Assembly: GCA_947595555.1 (NCBI GenBank)
Contig: CANQES010000030.1
Location: 1 to 13,873, forward strand
Source: an uncultured Clostridia bacterium
GTDB lineage: Bacteria > Bacillota > Clostridia > TANB77 > CAG-508
Direction of reading: 5' to 3'
Length of the DNA: 13,873 bases
A program made the translations under genes and the position numbers. Positions 1-7,618 of the stretch are shown piece by piece (positions within the stretch are counted from its first letter, which is position 1; every line of letters begins with the position of its first letter). The notes beneath the pieces were generated by a model. That model did not search any database. It had not been told where the DNA came from and worked only from the letters and a program-made list of their open reading frames with translations.

Positions 1-1147
1 GGCAAGCTACTACTAATATAGTTACAAATGTTGAAATAGCTTCACTAAAGTTTTGCCCTGTAATAAGATAAATTATAAATGTTATAATAGCTATAATAAT
101 AACACTTGGTACAAAGTATCCTGATACTTTATCTGCTATTTTAGCTATTGGAGCTTTTGTATTACTTGCTTCGATTACTAATCTTACAATTTCTGATATT
201 GTTGATTCTTTCCCTATTCTTTCTGCCTTATATTCTATATAACCATCATAATTCATGCTTCCAGCAATTACTTTTTGTCCTATGTCTTTTGATACTGGCT
301 TGCTTTCTCCTGTAATAAACGATTCATCTAGATGAGCTTTACCTGAAATAATTTCTCCATCTACTGCAATTTTTTCTCCCGGCTTTGATATAACAATATC
401 TCCTTTGCTTATGTCATCTAAGGTTACTTGTTTTTCTATACCATCTATTTTTATTACGGCAGTTTCTGGTGTTATTGTTACCAATTTACTAATTGCTTCT
501 TTTGTCTTGTCTTTGCTTATACTATCTAAATATCTTCCTATTTTTATAAAATATATGACAATAGCTGCTGATTCAAAGTATAAGTTCATTGTATATTCAT
601 GATGTCCTTTTATAATCATGTACATGCCATACAAGCTATATAAGAAACTACTTATTACTCCTATTCCTACCAAAGTATCCATATTGGGTGTTTTATGAAT
701 TAAATTTTTATATCCATTTTTTAAAATGTCATACCCATATACCATAAATGCTATAGTTAATAAGAGTAGTGCAATGGCATAGTTTAATCCATTTGTATGT
801 GGATTTACTATGTCCAATGTTGGCAGGTTAATCATATGTCCCATTGATATATACATTAGTATAATTGCTAAAATTGTAAAAATTATAAGTTTAATTCTTT
901 CACTTCTGCTTTTATTTTCAGTCTTGATTTCCTTGAATTCTCCTAAACTTTTAAAACCTGCTTGTTTTACAAATTCTTCTATTTTGTCTATTGTTAGTAA
1001 TTTCTCATCATACTCGATTGAAGCATTAGACATTACTAAATTAACATTTGCATTAATTATTCCATTTTGCTTATTTAGATACTTTTCTAGTCCATTTGAG
1101 CAAGCTGAACATGTCATTCCATCAATTGATAAGATTATTTTTTTCAT
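1..1147 (-). CDS. copA: Copper-translocating P1B-type ATPase, CopA-like (3' end beyond window)
   Basis: This is an inner-membrane ATPase that exports Cu(I) by ATP-driven transport. I translated the open frame from ATG at 1147 to the window edge, giving 382 residues. One N-terminal heavy-metal-associated domain carries GMTCSAC (Cys13, Cys16). Four membrane helices follow, with the family motif PNMDTLVGIG near residues 154-163. The actuator domain carries TGES at 279-282. The last helix ends VVAC at 382, the first Cys of the expected CPC metal-binding triplet; the next base is a C, as Pro would need. The phosphorylation and nucleotide domains lie outside the window, so roughly half of a usual 740-820 residue protein is seen. 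The start lies two bases after the copZ stop, with AAAGGAAG inside copZ as ribosome site, so the two genes are co-transcribed. Silver or another soft metal cannot be excluded. Confidence 0.93.
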   Translation of the reverse strand, partial: MKKIILSIDGMTCSACSNGLEKYLNKQNGIINANVNLVMSNASIEYDEKLLTIDKIEEFVKQAGFKSLGEFKEIKTENKSRSERIKLIIFTILAIILMYISMGHMINLPTLDIVNPHTNGLNYAIALLLLTIAFMVYGYDILKNGYKNLIHKTPNMDTLVGIGVISSFLYSLYGMYMIIKGHHEYTMNLYFESAAIVIYFIKIGRYLDSISKDKTKEAISKLVTITPETAVIKIDGIEKQVTLDDISKGDIVISKPGEKIAVDGEIISGKAHLDESFITGESKPVSKDIGQKVIAGSMNYDGYIEYKAERIGKESTISEIVRLVIEASNTKAPIAKIADKVSGYFVPSVIIIAIITFIIYLITGQNFSEAISTFVTILVVAC

Positions 1148-1149
1148 AA

Positions 1150-1362
1150 TTAATCTTCCTTTACAACTTCAAATCCAATATCTTCGATTTTTTCTTCTAT
1201 TACTTTTTTGTCTATATCTTCTTTTACAGTAATTGATACTATTCCAGTATTATGGTTTGCTACTACTTTTTCAATTCCATCTATAGTTTTTAGGGCATTT
1301 TGTACTCTATTTTCACATCCTCCACATACCATACCTTTTACTTTTATCTCTAATTCTTTCAT
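1150..1362 (-). CDS. copZ: CopZ-like copper chaperone, heavy-metal-associated domain protein
   Basis: This 70-residue cytosolic protein is a single ferredoxin-like heavy-metal-associated domain, which in this family carries Cu(I) to CopA. The metal loop GMVCGGC is at residues 10-16, with Cys13 and Cys16 as ligands; a third Gly replaces the more usual Ser/Ala between them. Length is typical. ATG at 1362 is preceded by a strong AAGGAGG site seven bases upstream. The gene sits directly before copA with a two-base gap, the usual copZ-copA order, so a shared copper-responsive transcript is likely. No CsoR or CopY regulator gene is visible in the window. Confidence 0.93.
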   Translation of the reverse strand: MKELEIKVKGMVCGGCENRVQNALKTIDGIEKVVANHNTGIVSITVKEDIDKKVIEEKIEDIGFEVVKED

Positions 1363-1398
1363 TTCTTTTCCTCCTTATTAAATTATTTCCTGTTCTTT

Positions 1399-1427
1399 AT
1401 TATATATCCCTTGTAATATTTTGTAAA
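1399..1427 (-). promoter_or_regulatory. Vegetative promoter of the copZ-copA operon
   Basis: Read on the minus strand there is TTTACA (1422-1427), a 17-base spacer and a perfect TATAAT (1399-1404), about 37 bases upstream of the copZ start. A direct repeat TTACAA-N4-TTACAA starts in the -35 box and runs into the spacer, with a 10-base period. It could be a regulator site but does not match a known copper box that I can name. Confidence 0.7.
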
Positions 1428-1435
1428 TAATTATA

Positions 1436-4400
1436 TTATATTTTTTTATTTTTTTTAACTACTAACTTATCACAAAAAGCAAGTACTGCTGGCAATAAAG
1501 TTAAAATTAAAATTGTAGAACACAAGGTTCCTTCTGAAATTGTCTTACATATTTTAGCCGCAATGGCTGATGCAAATTTTGCGATAATTAAAGTAACAAT
1601 GATAAGTATTGAACTTGAAGTCAAAATAGTATTAATTGATTTATTATATGAATCTATTATTGATTCTTTTATACCTTCTTTTTTTCTATGTTCAAGATAA
1701 TATGATGTATATAAAATAGCATAATCGATAGTTGCTCCCATTAATATACTTTGAACAATAAGTATTGAAATAAAATATACATTTTCTCCAATTATAGATA
1801 ATATTCCCATTGTTAGATATACCGCTGTCTGTATTGTCAGTACTAGTATTACAGGTATAGTGATTGATTTAAATGTAATTGCTACGACTATGAATATTGC
1901 TATCATTGTAATTATTGTTATCACATTTAGCTCATTGTCAAAACTTTGACTCATTTCATAAGACATAGGAGAGTCTCCTATTACATAGACATCTTCTAAT
2001 TCTTTTCCAAATGTCTCTTTTACATTTTTTATAAATTCAAAAGTTTCTGGTGATTCTGGAGCTAGTTTTGTGTTTAATACTATTCTTGAATAATTGTCAC
2101 CTATTAATAATTCTCTTGCATCTTGTATTGTTGTTTTTGCCTCTATTATATCGTTTCTCATATCTTCTTCTATAAAATCTGTAAATCTTTCATCTTGCAA
2201 AATATCATCATTAAGACATTTAACAAATTCTTCTACTGTCATTTTCCATTCATTATTGTATTGTTTTTCACTTCCATAATAAATGTATAGCATGTCGACT
2301 GTATTTTTTTCTACATCATTACTTAAATTGCTAATAATAGCAAATATCTCATCTACAGTATATGTGGTATTGTTCATTGTTGCTTGCATAATGCTATTTA
2401 CTGTATTTAGCCTTGATATCTGTTCTTTATCGATATTGCTTGAATATTCTTTATTTGTAACTACATTTTTAAGTAAAAAATTAACAAATTCTTTTAGTGA
2501 TAAACTTGGATTTTTATTTATATACTTAGAATTATATAAACCATAAAGTAAATTTATATTTTCTTTATTTATATTCAATAATGAAGATATTTCATTATTA
2601 TTATATTTTTTATTATTAATAACTCCATTCATAACTGATTGAATTAATGTCAAATCTTTTATAGTGCTATTTTTTATTTTGCCTGCTAAAGCGCTATCTT
2701 TTTGATGTGCAAGTATAAAATTTACAAATTCTCGAGGTGTCATACTTGTATTATTTTTGTTTGAAACATACAATGTGTATATATTTTTTGTATTATTGAT
2801 GTCTATACCTATTATTTGAGAAAGTTCTTTATATGTAAAATTTTTATTATTTAGAGTATTAGTCATAATAGTATATAATAGTTGCATCTGTTGTATTGTA
2901 CCTGTATCAAGAGCTTCCTTATTATCTAATATTAGTTTTACAAACTCATTAGGTGTAATAGTCAAATAATCAATATTAGTATCTTGTTTACCATATTTTA
3001 ATAGTAGAATTTGATTAATTTTTGTCTCGTCTATACCAAATAAATTAGCTAATTCTTTACTGTTCATTTGCTTAGTTATTATATTTTTATTGCTAAATGT
3101 TGATAATAATTTTATATTTTGAATTGTTGCATTATCAAAGCTTTTTGCATAATTACTGTCTTTTAATACATCATTTAATACAAAATTTGCAAATTCTGAA
3201 AATGTCATTTTTACATCTATATCATTTATAAGAATATAGTATTTATATAATTCTTTCATTGTATTATTATCAATTCCGAATAATTGAGACATTTGATTAC
3301 ATGTCATTTTATTTTGTAATGTCTGCTTATTTGTAAATTTTGCTAATGTATTTAGTTTGTTTTTGCTTTCATTATTAATTTTGACGGCATATTTTTTATT
3401 TGTTAAAACATCTTTATTCATAAAATTAATAAATTCATTCAAACTAATTTGTGTATTATTATTTTTAGAAAGATAATAAATAAGTATGTCATCAATTTTA
3501 CTCTTTTCCATGTCCATTATATTTGCTAAATCACTTGCAGTTCTTTTTTTATTCATAGAAGATACTGTAATAAAGTTTTTTAATCTGGTAATATCTTTTT
3601 TTGTTTCATCACTTATTTTTTCATTTGTTTTTGGGTTGTTATATGCTTCTTCTTCAATAAAATTGATAAAGTCGTTAAATGTCATTTTTGTATTTGCATC
3701 TTGATTATAATAATGGTAAAACAATATTTTTAATAAATAATCTTCTACTTTAACATCAGAGCCTAAATCTTCTAATTTATTATTTAATTTATCATAAGTT
3801 AGTTTCTCGTTAATTGTATTCCCATAAGCTAATACTTCATCTACTTTTTCTTTATTTTCAAGTTGTTTTAAATATTTATCAACTTTTTCTTCATCTTCAT
3901 TTTTATATAAAATAGCAATTTGATTATTTTCAGAAAATACATCTGCTATAGTATCTGATTGTGTATCTGTATAATTAATTCCTAAATGTCCTTTTAACAA
4001 GAAGCTTGTAATAAATACTATAAGAAATAATGGAACTGCAATTACTCTCGCTTTATAACTAAATCCGCCTAGTTTATTTAATTTTATAGTTGGACTTTTC
4101 TTTTTGGTTTTTACTATCCATTTATCAAACATTAGTATTAATGCTGGAAGTACAAAGAAAATACAAATCAAACTAAATAACACACCTTTTGCTAATACAA
4201 ATCCTAAATCTTTTCCAATTTTAAAGCTCATAAATACTAATGCTAGAAGTCCTACTATTGTTGTAACAGAGCTACTTGATATAGCTTGAAAAGCTTTATA
4301 TAATGCATCTTTCATGGCTGTTACTTTATCTTTGTTATTTTTCTTTTCCTGATCATATCTGTTCATTAGCATTATCGAATAATCCATTGATAATGCCATT

Positions 4401-5050
4401 TGCAATATCGCCGCTATTGAATTTGTAATGTTTGATACGTTTTGACATATAATATTTGTTCCTTTGTTTAAAACTACCGCCATTAATATTGATATTAAAA
4501 ATAAAAATGGTTCTACATATGATTCACACATTATAAGTAAAATAACTAGACTACTTGCAACTGCAAGTGCAACAATCCAAATTGGTAATACTGATTTATT
4601 ACTTTCTGATACATTTCCACTTGTATAAATTGTATAATCTTTATAATTTTCTGTTATTTGATTATATACGTCAGTTGCTTTTTGTGAATCGGATTTATCA
4701 TCTACTGTGATAACATATAGCGTGTAGTTTTCTTTATTATAATTTTCCGTACTATCATAATCTACACTTTGTACGCCTTCTATCGATTCTAAATCGCTTT
4801 TGATGTCTAATTTTTTTCCATCTTCTAGGTTTTCAAACATTAAATTTAAAGTGCTTGTTTCTGTCCCGGAAAATTCTTTTTCCATAATGTCCATACCTAT
4901 TCTTGTTTCTGATGTGTCTGGCATATATTCAGCTATGTCGTAATTAATTTTTACTTTTGATGATAAGATTGCTGATATTATTGTAAAAACGATAAATAAG
5001 AGCAAAATAAAATATCTTTTGTTTATTATGACATCTGTAATTTTTTTCAA
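1436..5050 (-). CDS. MMPL/RND-family exporter with repeat-expanded extracellular loop
   Basis: This is a proton-driven RND-superfamily membrane protein of the MMPL type, 1204 residues against about 700-1000 usual in Firmicutes. Helix 1 is at 12-30, helices 2-6 at about 153-308, helix 7 at 334-352, and helices 8-12 at about 1041-1192. The paired Asp-Tyr residues of MMPL proton relays appear in both halves: SMDYSIMLMNRY (D223-Y224) in helix 4 and GATIDYAILYTSYY (D1109-Y1110) in helix 10. The loop between helices 7 and 8 spans nearly 690 residues and contains seven tandem ~80-residue repeats (about 418-985). Translation starts at TTG with AAGGAAGGA six bases upstream; the next in-frame Met (residue 53) would remove helix 1. 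It has its own promoter region with a dyad and lies after the terminator of the ABC module. The substrate is unknown; a lipid, peptide or drug is possible. Confidence 0.88.
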   Translation of the reverse strand: MKKITDVIINKRYFILLLFIVFTIISAILSSKVKINYDIAEYMPDTSETRIGMDIMEKEFSGTETSTLNLMFENLEDGKKLDIKSDLESIEGVQSVDYDSTENYNKENYTLYVITVDDKSDSQKATDVYNQITENYKDYTIYTSGNVSESNKSVLPIWIVALAVASSLVILLIMCESYVEPFLFLISILMAVVLNKGTNIICQNVSNITNSIAAILQMALSMDYSIMLMNRYDQEKKNNKDKVTAMKDALYKAFQAISSSSVTTIVGLLALVFMSFKIGKDLGFVLAKGVLFSLICIFFVLPALILMFDKWIVKTKKKSPTIKLNKLGGFSYKARVIAVPLFLIVFITSFLLKGHLGINYTDTQSDTIADVFSENNQIAILYKNEDEEKVDKYLKQLENKEKVDEVLAYGNTINEKLTYDKLNNKLEDLGSDVKVEDYLLKILFYHYYNQDANTKMTFNDFINFIEEEAYNNPKTNEKISDETKKDITRLKNFITVSSMNKKRTASDLANIMDMEKSKIDDILIYYLSKNNNTQISLNEFINFMNKDVLTNKKYAVKINNESKNKLNTLAKFTNKQTLQNKMTCNQMSQLFGIDNNTMKELYKYYILINDIDVKMTFSEFANFVLNDVLKDSNYAKSFDNATIQNIKLLSTFSNKNIITKQMNSKELANLFGIDETKINQILLLKYGKQDTNIDYLTITPNEFVKLILDNKEALDTGTIQQMQLLYTIMTNTLNNKNFTYKELSQIIGIDINNTKNIYTLYVSNKNNTSMTPREFVNFILAHQKDSALAGKIKNSTIKDLTLIQSVMNGVINNKKYNNNEISSLLNINKENINLLYGLYNSKYINKNPSLSLKEFVNFLLKNVVTNKEYSSNIDKEQISRLNTVNSIMQATMNNTTYTVDEIFAIISNLSNDVEKNTVDMLYIYYGSEKQYNNEWKMTVEEFVKCLNDDILQDERFTDFIEEDMRNDIIEAKTTIQDARELLIGDNYSRIVLNTKLAPESPETFEFIKNVKETFGKELEDVYVIGDSPMSYEMSQSFDNELNVITIITMIAIFIVVAITFKSITIPVILVLTIQTAVYLTMGILSIIGENVYFISILIVQSILMGATIDYAILYTSYYLEHRKKEGIKESIIDSYNKSINTILTSSSILIIVTLIIAKFASAIAAKICKTISEGTLCSTILILTLLPAVLAFCDKLVVKKNKKI
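2096..3799 (-). repeat. Seven tandem ~80-residue repeats inside the MMPL extracellular loop
   Basis: The repeats are visible in the protein. The anchor motif hydrophobic-[ST]-x-x-[ED]-F recurs as MTFNDF, ISLNEF, MTFSEF, ITPNEF, MTPREF, LSLKEF and MTVEEF, with the Phe at residues 461, 540, 620, 703, 775, 855 and 942. Spacings are 79, 80, 83, 72, 80 and 87 residues. About 37 residues before each anchor lies a second motif [TN]-x-x-[DEQ]-[LIM], such as TCNQM or SKEL, often followed by LFGID or IIGID. The copies are diverged at DNA level, so this is an old protein repeat rather than a recent DNA tandem array. Confidence 0.85.
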
Positions 5051-5086
5051 AGTAAATCCTTCCTTTCGTTTTATTTTACATTATAT

Positions 5087-5121
5087 ATTATACTCCCATT
5101 CTTGTTCTAATGGAAGTATAA
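5087..5121 (-). promoter_or_regulatory. Probable operator dyad over the MMPL promoter
   Basis: On the minus strand a perfect TATAAT lies at 5087-5092, about 37 bases before the TTG start. It overlaps an inverted repeat with 13-base arms (5088-5100 and 5109-5121, 12 of 13 matching) and an 8-base centre; the core arms read ATACTCCCATT and AATGGAAGTAT. The -35 position (TTCCAT with a 17-base spacer) is poor. A dyad centred on the core promoter is typical of TetR-, MarR- or MerR-type control of exporters. The regulator is not in the window. Confidence 0.55.
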
Positions 5122-5130
5122 ATTTTAATT

Positions 5131-5200
5131 AATTTTCAAAAAAATTGAGGAATTGAGGAATTGGGGACGACCCCAATTCCTCCAATTCCTCAATTTCTCA
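5131..5200. repeat. REP-like hairpin element 1, built of 8-base units
   Basis: Iterated AATTGAGG/AATTGGGG units (5143-5166) face CCCCAATT/CCTCAATT units (5171-5204) across the loop ACGA (5167-5170). The stem is about 25 base pairs with a single bulged C. The right-hand 19 bases (5182-5200) are identical to 7600-7618 in the second element, and the left flank AATTTTCAAAAAA recurs inverted at 7541-7552 with one A fewer. The TGA stop of the ABC ATPase gene is made from this shared end. Confidence 0.75.
5138..5196 (-). terminator. Rho-independent terminator after the FtsX-ABC operon
   Basis: In minus-strand reading the long hairpin follows the ABC ATPase stop at once and is followed by seven T (complement of 5138-5144), as an intrinsic terminator requires. 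It would separate the permease-ATPase transcript from the MMPL gene. It coincides with REP-like element 1, so the mobile-type repeat may have been recruited as the terminator. Confidence 0.65.
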
Positions 5201-5851
5201 ATTTTTTCCTAACTCATAAATAACATCAACTTCATCACATACATTTTGTGAATGTGTTACTATTATAACACATTTATTTTCTTTTTTAGCTAAATGTTTA
5301 AAAATTTTTAAAATGTCATTTTCTGTATCTTTGTCTAAATTTCCTGTTGGCTCATCTGCAATAATAATTTTAGGTTGGTATGATAGGCTTCTTGCTATTG
5401 CTATTCTTTGTTGCTCTCCTCCTGATAATTTCAAAATTTTTCGATTTGCATGTTCTTCTGTTAGTCCAACACTTTTCATAAGTTCCAATGCTTTTTCTTT
5501 TTTGTTTTTTACTTTAACGTGACTAACATCCATTGATAATATGATATTCTCAATTGCAGTCAATCCTGGTAACAAATTATAGCTTTGAAAAACAATGCCT
5601 ATATCTGTATTACGATAACGGTCTAAATTCATTTTTCTTAAATCTTTTCCATCATATATTACTTTTCCCTCTGTGCATTTTTCAAGTCCTGTAATTAGTG
5701 ATAATAGCGTTGTTTTTCCGCTTCCACTTTTTCCTCTTATTGCATACATCTTTCCTTGTTCAAATCCATAATTTATATTTTTAAACACATACTTATCTTT
5801 TGGTGCATCTTTGTAACGATATCCTACATCTTCTAATTTTAATATTTCCAT
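5198..5851 (-). CDS. MacB/LolD-type ABC transporter ATP-binding protein
   Basis: This 217-residue cytosolic ATPase drives the FtsX-like permease encoded just upstream. It has all family motifs: Walker A GKSGSGKT (40-47), Q-loop Gln89, signature LSGGEQQR (142-149), Walker B IIIADEPTGNLD (ending at Glu167 and D-loop) and switch His200. Length and the TGNLD D-loop are typical of the MacB/LolD/FtsE group. ATG at 5851 is four bases after the permease stop, with GAGAGGA inside the permease end as ribosome site, so translation is probably coupled. The last residues, ELGKN, are followed by a TGA that is part of the repeat element. Substrate is unknown; Firmicute relatives include bacteriocin-peptide and lipid exporters. 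Confidence 0.93.
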   Translation of the reverse strand: MEILKLEDVGYRYKDAPKDKYVFKNINYGFEQGKMYAIRGKSGSGKTTLLSLITGLEKCTEGKVIYDGKDLRKMNLDRYRNTDIGIVFQSYNLLPGLTAIENIILSMDVSHVKVKNKKEKALELMKSVGLTEEHANRKILKLSGGEQQRIAIARSLSYQPKIIIADEPTGNLDKDTENDILKIFKHLAKKENKCVIIVTHSQNVCDEVDVIYELGKN

Positions 5852-5855
5852 AATT

Positions 5856-7427
5856 TTAAGTCCTCTCTTTCAATATTGTAAGTGGTGAGAATCTTTGGAT
5901 GCTAATCATAGCTGCTAAGCTACTTATAATTGTTAAAAGTATGCCAATTCCTAACAATTCAGCAATTACTGTAAAATCTACAATTGCTTCTATTTTGTCA
6001 ATTTTTTCTACTTGAATTGTGCCTCTAGGCTCCATTGGTCCACCCATATGCCCATCTTGTCCTTTTCCAAAATTATTTGAAATTTTTTCATTTGCTTCCT
6101 GACTTGCAGTAATTTCATTTTGTAAAAGACTATTTCCAATTGGCTTAGCTAAAAATGCTCCACAAATAGCTCCTATGCATAACATAATAATACTTACAAT
6201 TAATAATTCTAAAACAAATTGAATTGTTAATTTAAATTTACTTACTCCAATTGTTCTAAATACACCAATTTCATACTTTCTTTCTCTAATATTTATCATG
6301 TTAATAACAAATAATACAATTGAAGCTATTATTAAAGTTATAATTAGAAATGTAGTAGCAAATGTTTTTACATTTTCAATAGATTGTGTTGCTGTCTCTA
6401 ATTCTTCTAAATTAGTACTAACTGCATAATACTCATTTAATCCTTTTTCTTTTAATTCTGCTGAAAATGGTTCAATTGCTTCTTCATTTTTCAAAATAAA
6501 ATATGGCGTTATGTTGGTTACTAAGGTACTATCCTGTGCTACTAAATTTTCTATAACTCCACTACCTGTTATGATTTTATTAGCAGATGGTGAATACATT
6601 TTTGCAGAATCTTCACTATTTGTTGAATTATCTTTATATATTCCTTTCACTATAAAATCATATGTAGCTTGTGTATTTGGATTTTTTAGAGTAATTGTAC
6701 TTCCTACTGTTATATTATTTAATGTTGCTAATTCTGAACTAACAACACATTCTAATGCTGAAAAATCTGTAAACATTTCTCCTTCTTGTATTTGATAGGT
6801 TCCACTAACAAAATCATTCATAGCATCATAAGAAGAATAACCATCTAGTTCAAAGTCGCCTGTTAAATTTCTTGCACTTTGAAATATCTCTTTGCTCTTA
6901 GTTATAACTGTTGTTGTATTATTGTTCGTTATAGTATGTCTTTCTCCTCCTTGCATACCTCCAGGTCCTTTTCCCATATCAGCATTTCCACCTGTAGTTG
7001 TACTACTAGAACTTGTCGTTGTCTGCCTGTCCTCTACTTCATATTCAAAAGAATCTGTTGCTTTTGTTAAAGTATCACTATTTAAAGAAGTTGCATATTG
7101 ATAATAATAATCTTTTAAATATTCACTTTCTCCATACTTTTTTACATCATCCAACGTAAAAGCCTCTATATTATTAAATGCTTCTATATTACTTTTTCTT
7201 GCATCTTCTCCACCTTGGAATTTTTGTGATAGTTGTTCACGATTAAATGCTATTGTCGCAATAATGTCATGTGCTTCTTCATAATTTTTCACTAAATTGT
7301 TTGCGGTATTTAATATCGCCAATGTAACAGTACTACTAGCTGCAATTGCTAAAATTATAATACCAATTAAAATATTTCTTCCTTTGTTTCTTATTATAGA
7401 AATTAAACTATTTTTTAAAATATACAT
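5856..7427 (-). CDS. FtsX/MacB-like ABC permease with Gly/Met-rich tracts
   Basis: This 523-residue membrane protein has the type VII ABC plan: helix 1 (about 18-40), a large extracellular domain, then helices 2-4 (355-380, 401-427, 483-507). The cytosolic segment ERKYEIGVFRTIGVSKFKL after helix 2 is the conserved FtsX coupling region that contacts the ATPase. The extracellular domain contains a Ser/Thr run followed by a Gly/Met-rich stretch (about 146-162), and a second Gly/Met/His stretch (453-468) lies in the loop between helices 3 and 4. ATG at 7427 has GGGAGGA upstream. The ATPase follows after four bases. No HlyD/MacA-type adaptor is present in the window, so this is a two-gene system. 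Such proteins use ATP hydrolysis for mechanical work outside the membrane rather than classic translocation; the target here is unknown. Confidence 0.88.
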   Translation of the reverse strand: MYILKNSLISIIRNKGRNILIGIIILAIAASSTVTLAILNTANNLVKNYEEAHDIIATIAFNREQLSQKFQGGEDARKSNIEAFNNIEAFTLDDVKKYGESEYLKDYYYQYATSLNSDTLTKATDSFEYEVEDRQTTTSSSSTTTGGNADMGKGPGGMQGGERHTITNNNTTTVITKSKEIFQSARNLTGDFELDGYSSYDAMNDFVSGTYQIQEGEMFTDFSALECVVSSELATLNNITVGSTITLKNPNTQATYDFIVKGIYKDNSTNSEDSAKMYSPSANKIITGSGVIENLVAQDSTLVTNITPYFILKNEEAIEPFSAELKEKGLNEYYAVSTNLEELETATQSIENVKTFATTFLIITLIIASIVLFVINMINIRERKYEIGVFRTIGVSKFKLTIQFVLELLIVSIIMLCIGAICGAFLAKPIGNSLLQNEITASQEANEKISNNFGKGQDGHMGGPMEPRGTIQVEKIDKIEAIVDFTVIAELLGIGILLTIISSLAAMISIQRFSPLTILKERT

Positions 7428-7503
7428 TTTATCCTCCCTACTTTACGTTTTTATTTATAAATAATTTTTATGTTTTTTTTGTGTCCTTTTTGTTATCTTT
7501 TAG

Positions 7504-7618
7504 GAAATTAAGGAATTGGGGACGGCCCCATAATCCTCAATTTTTTGAAAATTAACAATATATTTACTAAAATAAAAAATGAGGATTATGGGGCCGTCCC
7601 CAATTCCTCAATTTCTCA
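7504..7618. repeat. REPIN-like long inverted repeat (element 2)
   Basis: Two arms face each other: 7511-7538 and 7581-7608 are perfectly complementary over 28 bases, with extension to 7504-7509 and 7610-7615 after one mismatch, and A/T runs towards the centre (7541-7546, 7574-7579). The centre is about 27 bases of AT. Each arm has its own small palindrome GGGGACGGCCCC. This plan, two REP-like palindromes in inverted orientation, is that of a REPIN or small non-autonomous element. No transposase gene is present. The right end (7600-7618) is identical to that of element 1 and supplies the TGA stop of the spoVFB remnant. Confidence 0.8.

Noticed and set aside
810..1232. Hydrophobic plus-strand open frame of 140 residues
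   Set aside because: It is the antisense shadow of copA and copZ, whose motifs are certain.
6879..7101. Cys-rich small plus-strand frames resembling a peptide
   Set aside because: They are antisense to the Gly/Met-rich part of the FtsX-like permease; Gly codons read backwards give Pro, Ala, Ser and Thr, and ACA codons read backwards give Cys, so the look is an artefact.
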